Part shown: positions 27,618 through 36,657 of the stretch, one piece after another
Position numbering within the stretch: the stretch's first letter is position 1
Layout: each line of letters opens with the position of its first letter
NCBI RefSeq assembly: GCF_030376605.1
Contig: NZ_JARRAE010000010.1
Span: 62,001-126,000, forward strand
Reading direction: 5' to 3'
Source: Pseudochrobactrum sp. sp1633
Lineage (GTDB): Bacteria > Pseudomonadota > Alphaproteobacteria > Rhizobiales > Rhizobiaceae
Length of the DNA: 64,000 nucleotides
Notes under the pieces: model-generated
Told to the model about the DNA's origin: nothing
The model's input: the letters and a program-made list of their open reading frames with translations, nothing else
The model's database searches: none
Program-made: the position numbers and the translations under genes

Positions 27618-27730
27618 GCATTTAGGGCAAAAACGAAAACCGTTTTGTGTTCGGAAAATGCGAAAACTCATAACAAGAGCATTTAGGGCAAAGCGGGAGG
27701 CGCTATGTGCCGGAGAATGCGAAAGCGGGC
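27618..27730. repeat. Two tandem copies of the intergenic repeat
   Basis: GCATTTAGGGCAAAA...GGAAAATGCGAAA at 27618-27669 and GAGCATTTAGGGCAAAGCGG...GGAGAATGCGAAAGC at about 27677-27730. Both keep the GCATTT...AATGC ends with diverged middles. Confidence 0.65.
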
Positions 27731-27803
27731 AATTATAGCGTCAATAATTACCATAGGGCGTTTTAAAGTCAAAAGCTGAATTGTCGTACACAGCCGGAGG
27801 GAA

Positions 27804-28289
27804 TTAATTGTCCAGCCAGCGCTTTTTCATCTCTGTATCGCTGGATTTAGCTTTTACCCAACCCGATTGCGGATCCGTCTTTTCAGAGGTGGGAGCAGGG
27901 GTAATAAGATGCTCTTTTTTCCAGAACGGCGCATCGCTCTTGAGATAATCCATCAGAAACTCTGCGGCTTCAAACGCAGCTTGTCTGTGCTGGCTGGCGG
28001 TGGCGACAAAAACGATCTGTTCGCCTGCTTTAATCAGGCCGCTGCGATGCACAATGGTAACCGCTTGTAGCGGCCAGCGCTTGAGCGCATCCGCAGCAAT
28101 GTGTGCAAGCTGCGCTTCTGCCATTCCCGGATAATGCTCCAGCTCCAATGCCAGAAGCGTTTTGTTTTCATCGCGGCAATAGCCGGTAAAACTGACGACA
28201 GCGCCGATATCCGTGCGCCCCGCAGTCATACGGGCAGTGAGGTCAGCCGCATCAAAATCATCCTGAGAGACGAGAATATACGGCTGCAT
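27804..28289 (-). CDS. moaE: Molybdopterin synthase large subunit
   Basis: MoaE with MoaD converts precursor Z to molybdopterin. The 161-residue protein has the family segments GAVVSFTGYCRDENK, LELEHYPGMAE, VTIVHRSGLIKAGEQIV and the active-site region APFWKKE with its lysines. It lies four bases after moaD and is the last gene of the SDR-uvrC-pgsA-moaD-moaE run. The C-terminal extension past the WKKE motif is polar and variable. Confidence 0.96.
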   Translation of the reverse strand: MQPYILVSQDDFDAADLTARMTAGRTDIGAVVSFTGYCRDENKTLLALELEHYPGMAEAQLAHIAADALKRWPLQAVTIVHRSGLIKAGEQIVFVATASQHRQAAFEAAEFLMDYLKSDAPFWKKEHLITPAPTSEKTDPQSGWVKAKSSDTEMKKRWLDN

Positions 28290-28293
28290 TGCC

Positions 28294-28551
28294 TCAGCCT
28301 CCGGTCATCGGCGGAAACAGAGCTATTTCACTTGCACCGGCCACAGCTGTATCATGCTCAACATGCTCCTGATTGATCGCCACGCGGATCACATCAGCAA
28401 AACGCAGAGCCTGAGCATAATTTTCGCCAAGCCCTGCCAGATATTTCAGCAGGTCAGATACGGTTACAACCTCTTGCGGCAAATCGAGATGCTCTTCGGA
28501 TTTGCCGATCTGCTCCCGTACCCATGCGAAATAGACCAGTTTAACTGTCAT
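28294..28551 (-). CDS. moaD: Molybdopterin synthase sulfur carrier subunit
   Basis: An 85-residue ubiquitin-like protein ending in the required Gly-Gly (PPMTGG), which carries the thiocarboxylate. The N-terminus VKLVYFAWVREQIG is typical. It lies 4 bases after pgsA and 4 bases before moaE, so all three are cotranscribed. Confidence 0.96.
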   Translation of the reverse strand: MTVKLVYFAWVREQIGKSEEHLDLPQEVVTVSDLLKYLAGLGENYAQALRFADVIRVAINQEHVEHDTAVAGASEIALFPPMTGG

Positions 28552-28555
28552 AGCT

Positions 28556-29137
28556 TTAATTGATCATATGTTTGATACCGGCGCGGAAATAGTCCCAACC
28601 GGTATAGAGCGTCAGAAGAGCAGCGATCCACAGCAGAACCAGCCCCATCTCTGTTGTATAGGGCAGAATTTTATCACCGGCAGGGCCGGCCAGCAGAAAG
28701 GCCAGCGCAACCATCTGCACAGTGGTTTTCCATTTTGCGAGCTGTGATACCGGTACGCTGACTTTGAGGTCAGCCAGATATTCACGCAGGCCCGAAACCA
28801 GAATTTCGCGGCAGAGAATGATGATTGCAGCCCAGAGAGACCAACCGGCAATGGTACCGTCAGCGGCCAGCAGGAGGAGAATAGCGGCAACCAGCAATTT
28901 ATCGGCAATCGGATCGAGCATGCGGCCGATATTGGATGTCTGTTTCCACATCCTTGCCAGATAGCCGTCAAAGAAATCTGTAATACTGGCAACAGCAAAA
29001 ATGCCAAGTGCCCACCAGCGCGCGCTGTCACTGCTTTTCAGATGTCCTTCTAGGAAGAAGCACAGAACCACGAGGGGCACAGCAGCGATACGTGCATATG
29101 TAAGGATGTTGGGCAGTGATAATGTGTGTTTACTCAT
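28556..29137 (-). CDS. pgsA: CDP-diacylglycerol-glycerol-3-phosphate 3-phosphatidyltransferase
   Basis: PgsA makes phosphatidylglycerol phosphate in the inner membrane. The 193-residue protein has the CDP-alcohol phosphotransferase motif D57-G58-x2-A61-R62-x8-G71-x3-D75-x3-D79 and about five or six membrane segments. It lies 211 bases after uvrC, a conserved neighbour in Rhizobiales; a 9-base inverted repeat (CATGAGCCG/CGGCTCATG, 29168-29214) lies in that gap. Confidence 0.95.
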   Translation of the reverse strand: MSKHTLSLPNILTYARIAAVPLVVLCFFLEGHLKSSDSARWWALGIFAVASITDFFDGYLARMWKQTSNIGRMLDPIADKLLVAAILLLLAADGTIAGWSLWAAIIILCREILVSGLREYLADLKVSVPVSQLAKWKTTVQMVALAFLLAGPAGDKILPYTTEMGLVLLWIAALLTLYTGWDYFRAGIKHMIN

Positions 29138-29348
29138 AGTCCCCTATAACCCGTATTCTGGATAAGCATGAGCCGGAAGCCCATGACTGGAGAAGTTGAA
29201 CCTTACGGCTCATGCAAAGAACAATCTGTTTTAAGCTATACAACAAATCAGTGTCAGCCTGTTACCATCAATCTCTCTATACGGTAAAAAGCAACACTCT
29301 GACGGGCAGTTTAAGCCTTATTATGTGTATATTGCGTCGGGTAAAGCA

Positions 29349-31469
29349 TTATTGATCACGAAAATGGTCGTAAATGCTTTGAGCAAGAGCTTCTGAAATC
29401 CCCTCAACTTTCATCAGGTCGGCCAGAGCCGCGCCCGAAACCGCTTTGGCCGTGCCGAATTCATGCAGCAAAGCCCTTTTGCGCGATGGGCCGATACCGG
29501 CAATTTCATCCAGCGGGCTTTTGATCATTTCTTTTTTGCGCTTCGCCCGATGGGTGCCGATGGCAAAACGGTGGGCTTCATCGCGCATACGCTGGATGAA
29601 GTACAAAACCGGATCGCGTGGGGGCAGGGTAAAAGCCGGTTTGCCGCTGACAAAAAAGCGCTCGCGTCCCGCATCGCGGTCGACACCCTTGGCAATGCCA
29701 ATGGAAATGACCTGATCGTTGATGCCGAGCTGCGTGAGAATTTCGCGCACCGCACCCACTTGCCCCTGACCGCCGTCGATCAGAATAACATCCGGCCATG
29801 CAGGGAAAGTGTCATCCGCAATATCCTGTGCATCAGCATCATTTTCTGCAGGAGCTTTTGGCTCCGCTACTGTGAGATCTTTCATGTGGTCTTTAATCAG
29901 ACGACCGAAGCGGCGCTCAATCACTTCTTTCATCATGCCAAAGTCATCACCTGGCGTGATCTCTGTGGAGCGGATATTGAACTTGCGATACTGGTTTTTT
30001 ACAAACCCGTCGTGTCCTGCCACGATCATGCCACCAACGGCATTGGTACCCATAATATGGGAGTTATCATAAACCTCGATCCGGCGCGGTACGCGCGGCA
30101 AATTGAAGGTTTCTGTCATGGCTTTCAGCAGTCGCGCCTGCGAGGAGGTTTCTGCCAGACGACGCCCCAGCGTTTCGCGGGCGTTGGTCATGGCATGATC
30201 AACGAGATCTTTCTTTTCGCCGCGCTGTGGAACATTAATTTGCACACGGTGTCCGGAACCGGCTGACAGTGCATCGCCGAGCAGTTCCTGATCTTCCACG
30301 ATCTCAGACAAAAGGATCAGTTTAGGGCAGGGCTTGTTATCGTAAAACTGGGTGATGAATGCGCCGAGCACTTCTGCCGCTGAAAGAGACGGATCAGCCT
30401 TCGGAAAATAGGCGCGGTTACCCCAGTTCTGTCCGGTGCGGAAGAAAAACACCTGAATACAGGCCAGTCCGCCTTCCTGATGAATGGCGAAGACATCTGC
30501 CTCATCAACCGTTTGCGGGTTGATACCCTGATGAGACTGGATATGGGAAAGCGCTGAAAGCCGGTCGCGATAAATTGCGGCGCGTTCAAAGTCGAGCTCA
30601 TCTGAAGCCGCGCTCATCGCATCGCGCATATGCTCCTGCACGGCTTTGCTGCGGCCTGAGAGAAAGGCTTTGGCTTCACGTACCAGCGCCGCATAATCCT
30701 CATCACTGACTTCATGGGTGCAAGGGCCTGAGCAGCGCTTAATCTGATGCAGAAGGCAGGGGCGAGAGCGGCTGTCGAACATGGAATCAGCGCAGCTGCG
30801 CAACAGAAATGCGCGCTCCAGTGCATTGATCGTGCGGGTAACAGCACCGGCTGAGGCGAAGGGGCCGTAATATTCGCCCTTACGGGAACGTGCACCGCGA
30901 TGTTTAAAAATACCCGGTGCCCGCGTGTCGCCGGAAATCAGAATATAGGGAAAAGATTTATCATCACGAAGCAGAACATTAAAACGCGGACGTAAGCGTT
31001 TGATCAGATTCGCTTCCAGCAGCAGCGCTTCTGTTTCTGTGCGCGTGACCACAAACTCCATCGTCGTGGTTTCACGGATCATACGGGCAATACGGTTACT
31101 GTGCCCCTGTCCGCGGGCATAATTGCTGACGCGTTTTTTCAGGCTGCGGGCTTTGCCGACATAGAGCACGTCGCCCTCACGGTTGAACATGCGGTAAACG
31201 CCGGGACTGTTCGGCAGTTTTTTGACAAAAGCGTTGATAACCTCCGCGCCGCTTAACCCTTCAGAGGCAGCGTCAAATTCATCTAATGCGGAATCCCAGC
31301 GAATATTGCTGGCTAAGGTAGCTGCAGAGCTGACCTCTTCGGTGAAGCCGTCTTCCGTATCAATGCTATCGTCCTGTTCGTCAGCAGTCATATCATCAAG
31401 CAGCAGTGTATCTTCATCCGGATTGTTACCAGATGGGAGAGTGCCATTGCTGTTTATGCTTTGTGTCAT
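29349..31469 (-). CDS. uvrC: Excinuclease ABC subunit C
   Basis: UvrC makes the dual incisions in nucleotide excision repair. The 706-residue protein has the GIY-YIG domain from about residue 85 (GVYRMF at 90-95, [12 protein letters not shown] at 103-114), a UVR region near [15 protein letters not shown], an RNase H-like endonuclease domain with EVYDNSHI and a C-terminal helix-hairpin-helix pair ([14 protein letters not shown] and [13 protein letters not shown]). An acidic low-complexity extension of about 80 residues precedes the GIY-YIG domain and makes it longer than the E. coli protein. The ATG at 31469 overlaps the SDR stop by 4 bases (ATGA). Confidence 0.96.
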   Translation of the reverse strand: MTQSINSNGTLPSGNNPDEDTLLLDDMTADEQDDSIDTEDGFTEEVSSAATLASNIRWDSALDEFDAASEGLSGAEVINAFVKKLPNSPGVYRMFNREGDVLYVGKARSLKKRVSNYARGQGHSNRIARMIRETTTMEFVVTRTETEALLLEANLIKRLRPRFNVLLRDDKSFPYILISGDTRAPGIFKHRGARSRKGEYYGPFASAGAVTRTINALERAFLLRSCADSMFDSRSRPCLLHQIKRCSGPCTHEVSDEDYAALVREAKAFLSGRSKAVQEHMRDAMSAASDELDFERAAIYRDRLSALSHIQSHQGINPQTVDEADVFAIHQEGGLACIQVFFFRTGQNWGNRAYFPKADPSLSAAEVLGAFITQFYDNKPCPKLILLSEIVEDQELLGDALSAGSGHRVQINVPQRGEKKDLVDHAMTNARETLGRRLAETSSQARLLKAMTETFNLPRVPRRIEVYDNSHIMGTNAVGGMIVAGHDGFVKNQYRKFNIRSTEITPGDDFGMMKEVIERRFGRLIKDHMKDLTVAEPKAPAENDADAQDIADDTFPAWPDVILIDGGQGQVGAVREILTQLGINDQVISIGIAKGVDRDAGRERFFVSGKPAFTLPPRDPVLYFIQRMRDEAHRFAIGTHRAKRKKEMIKSPLDEIAGIGPSRKRALLHEFGTAKAVSGAALADLMKVEGISEALAQSIYDHFRDQ

Positions 31470-32248
31470 TCCGAAATACCTGCGATATCCGGCGTTTCCC
31501 ATGCCAGATGCTGTCCGCCGTCCAGAGCAATCATTTGCCCTGTGATGGAGCGTGTCTTCCACAGATAGTCAATCGTGGCGGCAAATTCATCTAGATGCGG
31601 GGCTTTTTTTAGCAATACGCCATCAACCTGTTTTTCAAAGTCTTCGACCTTTTGCCTTTCGCTCGGCAGAGTTGGGCCAGGAGCAATGGCATTAACGCGG
31701 ATTGCAGGTGCCAGCGCCTGCGCAAGCGTGCGCGTAGCTGTCCACAGAGCGGTTTTAGACAATGTATAAGAAAGAAAATGCGGATTGAGCTTCCACACCC
31801 GCTGATCGGTAATATTGATGATCAATCCCTGATCGCCTTCGGGCAGAGCCTCGGCCATTGCCTGCGCCAGAAACACCGGCGCTTTAAGATGGATAGCAAA
31901 ATGCCTGTCCCAGAGGTCATGAGAGAGTGACCCGATACGGTCGTCTTCAAACAGCGAGGCATTGTTGATCAGCAGGCCGACAGGGCCGAAATGCTGCTGC
32001 GCATCATTGATGAGACCGGCCACTTGCGCAGCGTCAGACAGGTCTGCTGTTACAATTGCAGCTTTGCCGCCGCTGTCGCGTATACGTTGCACCAGTTCCT
32101 GAGCCTGTGTGGCGGAGCGGTTGCAATGAATAATAACCGGATAACCACGGGCTGCCAGGTCCTGTGCAATATGACTGCCGATGCGTTTTGCACCACCGGT
32201 AATCAGGGCAACAGGTAAGGTTTCAGACTCTGTCCGCTTGGCAGTCAT
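31466..32248 (-). CDS. Short-chain dehydrogenase/reductase (FolM/pteridine reductase-like)
   Basis: A 260-residue NAD(P)-dependent oxidoreductase with TGGAKRIG (17-24), NNAS and the catalytic YTLSK. The TGGxKRIG form of the cofactor loop and an Arg close behind it are common in FolM-like dihydromonapterin or pteridine reductases, but the substrate is not certain. The ATG at 32248 follows GGAG; an upstream extension to 32311 looks non-coding. It is translationally coupled to uvrC. Confidence 0.88.
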   Translation of the reverse strand: MTAKRTESETLPVALITGGAKRIGSHIAQDLAARGYPVIIHCNRSATQAQELVQRIRDSGGKAAIVTADLSDAAQVAGLINDAQQHFGPVGLLINNASLFEDDRIGSLSHDLWDRHFAIHLKAPVFLAQAMAEALPEGDQGLIINITDQRVWKLNPHFLSYTLSKTALWTATRTLAQALAPAIRVNAIAPGPTLPSERQKVEDFEKQVDGVLLKKAPHLDEFAATIDYLWKTRSITGQMIALDGGQHLAWETPDIAGISE

Positions 32249-32642
32249 TGGTAACAGGCTCCTTCTCCTGCCGTTTGTATCCGGCATTATGGTGATGCAA
32301 ATCAGGTGCAATGAAATAACAGTATCACGGAATAATCTGTTTTACCGGAATACAAAAATACGGATTAGAAAAATTCCGCAGGCGGCACATTCCAGACTGA
32401 TGTAGCTGAAAATTTCCATTGAATATAATTATAATAAAAAATTGCGCTAACTAATTAATATTAAAGAAAATGTTGCGGTATTGCACCATCTTTTTTCGTT
32501 CATTTTTCTGCCGTTTTTCGATCACTTTTATGCATTTTAGCCTGTGTCTCCTGTTGATGTTGACAGGGGCATAAGCCGGACACAACGGTTTTTTGTTGTG
32601 CCGGTTCTCATTTTTAAAATTGGAATACTACAAGGAAATTTT
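32249..32642. other. Divergent region between the SDR gene and the first Omp gene
   Basis: A 394-base AT-rich gap (notably 32400-32480). It contains the leader hairpin at 32576-32604. A TTGACA lies at 32560-32565 but I find no good -10 at the right distance. Confidence 0.45.
32576..32604 (+). promoter_or_regulatory. Leader hairpin of the first Omp gene
   Basis: CCGGACACAAC pairs with GTTGTGCCGG around GGTTTTTT, followed by TTCTCATTTTTAAAA. The stem ends 38 bases before the ATG. It looks like a terminator in the 5' leader or a structured small-RNA target. Confidence 0.5.
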
Positions 32643-33308
32643 ATGAAACATTTTAAAACTCTGGCGCTTGTTTCAACCGCGGCCATTTCATTCGCAGTAC
32701 CTGCCTCGGCAGCCGATATCGTTCGTGCACAGCCTGTGGCTCCGGCGCCTGTTGCTTCGGTCGTTCCGCAGGATAGTTGGGCAGGCGGATATACCGGTCT
32801 TTATCTCGGTGGTGCAAAAAACCGGTTTGGGGCTACAGTTAATGGGGGTAATTTTCATAAGAATGCTGCCAAGTTTGGTGCCTATAGCGGCTGGAACTTC
32901 CAGAATGGCAATATTGTGTACGGTGTTGAAGGTGACGTCGGCTACAACACGGCTAAGGCTGGTAAAGTCAGTGAAAACGAAGCCTCTGTAAAAACCGGTT
33001 TTGAAGGGTCTCTGCGCGGCCGTCTGGGTTACGACATGGGCGTGTTCATGCCTTATGTGACAGCTGGTGTTGCCGGTACGCAGATTAAATATAACGGCGG
33101 TGACGCGGGATCGAAGAAAACATTCCGTACCGGCTGGACAGCTGGCGTCGGGACAGAGGCCAAGCTGACGGATAACATTACTGCCCGTGTGGAGTATCGT
33201 TATTCTGACTTCGGCAAAAAGAATATTACCTTGTCACAAGATGCCTATATTCCGGCTTCAACATTCAAGACTCACGAAATCCGTATGGGCGTCGGCTACA
33301 AGTTCTGA
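32643..33308 (+). CDS. Omp25/Omp31 family outer membrane protein, paralog of the next gene
   Basis: A 221-residue beta-barrel protein. Signal peptide ends at ASAAD; the mature N-terminus has the family segment [12 protein letters not shown], then [31 protein letters not shown] and a C-terminal RMGVGYKF. The last residue is Phe, as needed for barrel insertion. It is clearly homologous along its whole length to the omp25 gene 403 bases downstream but has a longer insertion near KNAAKFG and an extended last loop. The start follows AAGGAAATTTT. A terminator follows at 33427. Confidence 0.92.
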   Translation: MKHFKTLALVSTAAISFAVPASAADIVRAQPVAPAPVASVVPQDSWAGGYTGLYLGGAKNRFGATVNGGNFHKNAAKFGAYSGWNFQNGNIVYGVEGDVGYNTAKAGKVSENEASVKTGFEGSLRGRLGYDMGVFMPYVTAGVAGTQIKYNGGDAGSKKTFRTGWTAGVGTEAKLTDNITARVEYRYSDFGKKNITLSQDAYIPASTFKTHEIRMGVGYKF

Positions 33309-33426
33309 AAATATCTGACCGGACCGTGTACAAAACTGTATGCGACCCCGTACCGGATAAAAGGGCGGTCATTAAATGATCTGCTTTGCCGGAAAGACTG
33401 ATATTTGACGAGTTTCTAACATACTG

Positions 33427-33457
33427 AAAAGGCTGGTTTTCGAACCGGCCTTTTTTG
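33427..33457 (+). terminator. Intrinsic terminator of the first Omp gene
   Basis: AAAAGGCTGGTT at 33427-33438 pairs with AACCGGCCTTTT at 33443-33454 around TTCG, followed by TT. Confidence 0.85.
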
Positions 33458-33602
33458 AATCTAAGGCTAAAGTTATCGGTGTAAGTGATTGTGAAGATTT
33501 GAACCGGCCGACACCATTTAAACATAATATGGCCGGTATTTTTCCATCACTCTGCATTTGTGCTGCCGTATTGTCCCTGCATCTTTTATCACGTCGGGCA
33601 AC

Positions 33603-33667
33603 TTTCTTTTCTCCGTACGAAAAAAGAAAGAGGGGCTCCTCTGTAAGACACAGAGGCTCTTTTTGAA
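33603..33667 (+). promoter_or_regulatory. Competing hairpins in the omp25 leader
   Basis: CTTTCTTTT (33603-33611) can pair with AAAAAAGAAAG (33620-33630). The same AAAGAG segment can instead pair with CTCTTTTT (33657-33664) on top of CCTCTGT/ACAGAGG, which makes a terminator-like hairpin ending in T-rich sequence 45 bases before the ATG. The two folds exclude each other, as in attenuators. Confidence 0.45.
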
Positions 33668-33711
33668 GTTCAATGCCAAACAGGTTATTTAAATTTATAA
33701 GGACAAGGCGT

Positions 33712-34362
33712 ATGCGCACTATCAAATCTCTGGCACTTGCTTCTGTTGCGTTGTTGCCGCTTTCGGCCACAGCTTTTGCCGCAGATGCGATTCAACCGCA
33801 GACATATGAGCCTGCTCCGGTTGTGGACACTGCTCCGCAGAATAGCTGGGCTGGCGGTTATACAGGTCTGTATCTGGGCTATGGCATCAACAAATTCAAA
33901 ACCGACAATGCTGTCGGTGATTTGAAAGACAACAATGCCAAGTTCGGTGGTTATGCTGGCTGGAACTTCCAGAACGATAACATCGTTTACGGTGTGGAAG
34001 GTGACGCCGGCTACAATTGGGCGAAAAAGGAAGAGCTGGGTCTGACCGCAAAAAGCGGCTTTGAAGGCTCGCTGCGTGCCCGTCTTGGTGTCGATATGGG
34101 GCCGGTTATGCCTTATGTGACAGCCGGTGTGGCCGGTACGCAGGTGAAATTCTCCGATGCAACCTCATCGCAGGATAATTTCCGCGTTGGCTGGACAGCC
34201 GGTGCCGGTGCTGAAACCTTCCTGACGGAAAATATTACTGCCCGTCTGGAATACCGTTATTCCGATTTCGGTAAGAAAGACTACCAGCTGAATAGCGGCA
34301 CAGTGAATGACGGTGGTCTTCAGACCCATGATCTGCGTCTGGGTGTTGGCTACAAGTTCTGA
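33712..34362 (+). CDS. omp25: Major outer membrane protein Omp25
   Basis: A 216-residue beta-barrel. Signal peptide [20 protein letters not shown] ends at AFAAD. The mature part matches the Brucella Omp25 pattern that I know: [61 protein letters not shown] and the terminal LGVGYKF. Omp25 is an abundant surface protein of Brucella tied to envelope integrity and host interaction. The start at 33712 follows AAGGACAAGG. A strong terminator follows. Confidence 0.93.
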   Translation: MRTIKSLALASVALLPLSATAFAADAIQPQTYEPAPVVDTAPQNSWAGGYTGLYLGYGINKFKTDNAVGDLKDNNAKFGGYAGWNFQNDNIVYGVEGDAGYNWAKKEELGLTAKSGFEGSLRARLGVDMGPVMPYVTAGVAGTQVKFSDATSSQDNFRVGWTAGAGAETFLTENITARLEYRYSDFGKKDYQLNSGTVNDGGLQTHDLRLGVGYKF

Positions 34363-34378
34363 TCCGTATGGATTTAGT

Positions 34379-34411
34379 AAAAAAGCCGGGAAGCAATTCC
34401 CGGCTTTTTTT
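34379..34411. terminator. Bidirectional terminator between omp25 and the GST gene
   Basis: AAAAGCCGGGAA pairs with TTCCCGGCTTTT around GCAA, followed by TTTG. Confidence 0.88.
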
Positions 34412-34423
34412 GTATTTTATCAA

Positions 34424-35023
34424 TTATGCCTTTGGCAGCTGTGCAGCCAGCTCAGGATGCAGATCTGCAAAGCGTTTGGCCCAGCGCTTCAGCTTCGGGC
34501 GGCCACGCTCCCAGCCATTGCCGAAACGCAATGTCAGATAGCCGAGTGCTGCGGCAATCGCGATATGTCCGCCGTTGATTTTAGCGCCGATACGCGGCGC
34601 GGTTTCATTCAGCAGATCCAGCGTGCGTTCTGCTTTTTTCCAGTACCAGTCCAGCACCGGCTGATGCACGATTTCTTCAGGCCGCATGCGGCGTTCATAA
34701 ACATGTGCAACGAGCACATCACAAAGACCGTCAGCAATGGCCTCAAACTTTTCTGCATCAAGACGTTTCTCGGCATTGCGGGGAAACAGCTTGTTGCCGG
34801 AAAGGCGGTTGAGATATTGCGTGATAACGCGGCTGTCGAAAACAGTTTTGCCTTCCGGCGTAACCAGCGTCGGAATTTTGCCGAGCGGATTGGCGGCAAT
34901 CAGTTCTGCCGGTTCATCGCTGGTGACAACAATATGTTTCTCAAGCTCAATACCGGTATAAAGTGCCGCGAGGCGTACTTTGGCACTGAAAGGTGAGGTC
35001 GGTGATGTGTAAAGCTTATGCAT
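34424..35023 (-). CDS. Glutathione S-transferase family protein
   Basis: A 199-residue cytosolic protein with an N-terminal thioredoxin-like domain (KLYTSPTSPFSAKVRLAALY and the cis-Pro NPLGKIPTLVTPEG) and a helical C-terminal domain. The catalytic residue would be in SPTSPFS. Substrate unknown. The C-terminal RWAKRFADLHPELA is typical of a small group of bacterial GSTs. Confidence 0.9.
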   Translation of the reverse strand: MHKLYTSPTSPFSAKVRLAALYTGIELEKHIVVTSDEPAELIAANPLGKIPTLVTPEGKTVFDSRVITQYLNRLSGNKLFPRNAEKRLDAEKFEAIADGLCDVLVAHVYERRMRPEEIVHQPVLDWYWKKAERTLDLLNETAPRIGAKINGGHIAIAAALGYLTLRFGNGWERGRPKLKRWAKRFADLHPELAAQLPKA

Positions 35024-35041
35024 GTTTGAAAGCCTGAGGTT

Positions 35042-35143
35042 GGAGCATTTCCAGTAAAAGTGGAAACCGGTTTTGCGTTAAGATATGCGTAAAACTAAGA
35101 GATGAAGCATTTCCTGTGGTTAAAAATAAACCGGAAATGCTCC
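35042..35143. repeat. Full-length intergenic palindromic repeat (102 bases)
   Basis: Terminal inverted repeats GGAGCATTTCC (35042-35052) and GGAAATGCTCC (35133-35143). Inside are AAAAGTGGAAACCGGTTTTGCG, GATATGCGTAAAAC and a second GCATTTCC. It has two nested palindromes and fills almost the whole gap between two genes. Confidence 0.8.
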
Positions 35144-35148
35144 AGTGA

Positions 35149-36006
35149 TCAGCGATTGGGCAGAAGAGTAACAGAACGGCTACGGCAGGAGTTGCGATCA
35201 ACCTCGCCGCAAGAGCGGAATTTAAGACCTTTATCCATACAAATACGCACTTCCTGTATGCGCCTGCGATTGCAGGTCACAGCAATGGCATCTGCGGGCA
35301 GGCCGGGATTAGCGGCGATAAAGGCCTTTTCAATGAGTTGCGGATCAACCGTACGCGGACTGGTGACATTGCGCAGAGCAGGAGGTACAGTCACGGCCTG
35401 ATAGGCATTCTGCACTGTTGAAAAATAATCGCGCTGGCTGATGCCCGCACAGGTGCCATGCTTGCGCCATTCGTGACGCATCAGACCTGCTGAGGGCATG
35501 ATATCCGAGAGTTCGGAAACCAGATCGCGGGGCACCAGATCATTCGCCTGCCTGTGGTCGCAGCTTTCAGGAAAGCCACGGTCATATTGCGGCCAGAGAC
35601 CATGAACGATGAAGCCGTAGCTGCGTCCGGTGCCGCATTGCTGGCGTGCATTGGCGCGGTTGCCATTATCCGCACAATAGCTTGGCGACCAGCTGAGCGA
35701 CAAAACATAGAAATCAAAATTCGCATTAGCAGAAGGCACAGAAGGCGCAGGGGTGTTTTGCGGCTTTACCGGTGCGCGTTGCGGAATTTTATTTTCCGGC
35801 CTTAGCGCCGGACGCTCCTGATTACCAAGAGGGCTGAGCTTGCGCAGATCATTGCCCATGCCCTGCAACAGCTTTTCGTTGAGCGGCTGAGCGTTCACAG
35901 GTGAAGTGAAAGCGCATGTCAGCACGAGCAGTATGGCGGAGGCAGAAAAACAGCCCGTCATGCAACGCGCATACGGGCTGGGCTTTTTAAATGAAGATTT
36001 CAGCAT
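35149..36006 (-). CDS. Secreted ribonuclease T2 family protein
   Basis: A 285-residue protein with a signal peptide ending near SPVNAQ, a Pro-rich linker (about 65-90) and an RNase T2 domain with both active-site segments: FIVHGLWPQ and MRHEWRKHGTCAG with the catalytic histidines. Paired cysteines suggest periplasmic folding. By family it cleaves RNA at 2',3'-cyclic phosphate intermediates in the periplasm. The start MLKSSFKK has an adjacent second start at residue 16, so the first 15 residues are uncertain. Confidence 0.9.
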   Translation of the reverse strand: MLKSSFKKPSPYARCMTGCFSASAILLVLTCAFTSPVNAQPLNEKLLQGMGNDLRKLSPLGNQERPALRPENKIPQRAPVKPQNTPAPSVPSANANFDFYVLSLSWSPSYCADNGNRANARQQCGTGRSYGFIVHGLWPQYDRGFPESCDHRQANDLVPRDLVSELSDIMPSAGLMRHEWRKHGTCAGISQRDYFSTVQNAYQAVTVPPALRNVTSPRTVDPQLIEKAFIAANPGLPADAIAVTCNRRRIQEVRICMDKGLKFRSCGEVDRNSCRSRSVTLLPNR

Positions 36007-36014
36007 TCTGCAAA

Positions 36015-36455
36015 TCAGCGGAGAACGCGGCAGCGGCCGTCATAGACAAACCATTTGTCGAAACCGTCTACACAGGATTCCACATTGCGTCCCATAGAAG
36101 CCAGTCCCTGACGTTCTTCTACCAGATACCACATATTCCGGTTTTCACCGTTGGAGAGAACGGCGGTAGCGCGGCAATAATGACGCTCAATGCCTGACGG
36201 ATAGGTTTTAGCATCAAAGCGGGTGGTGTTCACGTTGCTGACAGCGTTGATGCTGACAGCCGGCATTTCCGGCACGCCACGCACGAGGCGGTCAAACTGG
36301 GCGACAGCGCTGTTAATAACACTCTGCTCATGGCAGACAGTGTCAGCACCTGCTGCGGGCGCGGTTGCAATATAATCTGCAGCCTGCGCCTGAGAAAAAG
36401 AACCTGCCGACAGACCTGCAAACAGCGCGAAAGCAAAAGCGGAGCGAAATGACAT
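36015..36455 (-). CDS. Small periplasmic hypothetical protein
   Basis: A 146-residue protein with a clear signal peptide ending AQAAD. The mature part has four Cys (CHEQS, HYCRAT, ESCVDG, GRCRVLR), suggesting two disulfides, and ends within a few residues of the last Cys. I do not recognise a family. It lies just upstream of the RNase T2 gene on the same strand with an 8-base gap, so the two are likely cotranscribed; a role with RNase T2 is only a suggestion. Confidence 0.75.
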   Translation of the reverse strand: MSFRSAFAFALFAGLSAGSFSQAQAADYIATAPAAGADTVCHEQSVINSAVAQFDRLVRGVPEMPAVSINAVSNVNTTRFDAKTYPSGIERHYCRATAVLSNGENRNMWYLVEERQGLASMGRNVESCVDGFDKWFVYDGRCRVLR

Positions 36456-36480
36456 GAGTCTGTCCCTGTTTTAAAACACT

Positions 36481-36530
36481 GAGCATTTCCGGGGCAAAAG
36501 CGGATACCGGTTTGCGTCGGGAAATGCGTC
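36481..36530. repeat. Intergenic palindromic repeat, copy upstream of 36455
   Basis: GAGCATTTCCGGGGCAAAAG, then CGGATACCGGTTTGCG and GGGAAATGCGTC. Same organisation as the copy at 35042 but shorter. Confidence 0.65.
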
Positions 36531-36657
36531 CAAAAAGAGAATGCAGTGCCGATGATTCCGTATCACCGGAACTGCCTTGACCATAGTTTTTGCCATATTC
36601 CTGTTGCGGGTCAAGCCTCAACAGCGCACAAGAGAGTGATCCTTGATAAATGAGCGC

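Larger units (their letters stand above)
27346..27803. other. Intergenic region upstream of the YbaY-META gene
   Basis: This 458-base gap contains an operator-like palindrome (27429-27451) and two tandem copies of the palindromic repeat (27618-27730). No gene seen. Confidence 0.55.
33309..33711. other. Gap between the two tandem Omp genes
   Basis: This 403-base gap holds the terminator of the first gene (33427-33457) and the structured leader of omp25 (33603-33667). No gene seen. Confidence 0.6.

Noticed and set aside
27618-27730. CRISPR array suggested by tandem GCATTTAGGGCAAA
   Set aside because: Only two diverged copies with palindromic layout, belonging to the dispersed repeat family; no spacer pattern or cas genes.
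34307-34996. Plus-strand frame antisense to the GST gene
   Set aside because: It runs through the omp25 stop and terminator hairpin; no translation signal and no pattern.
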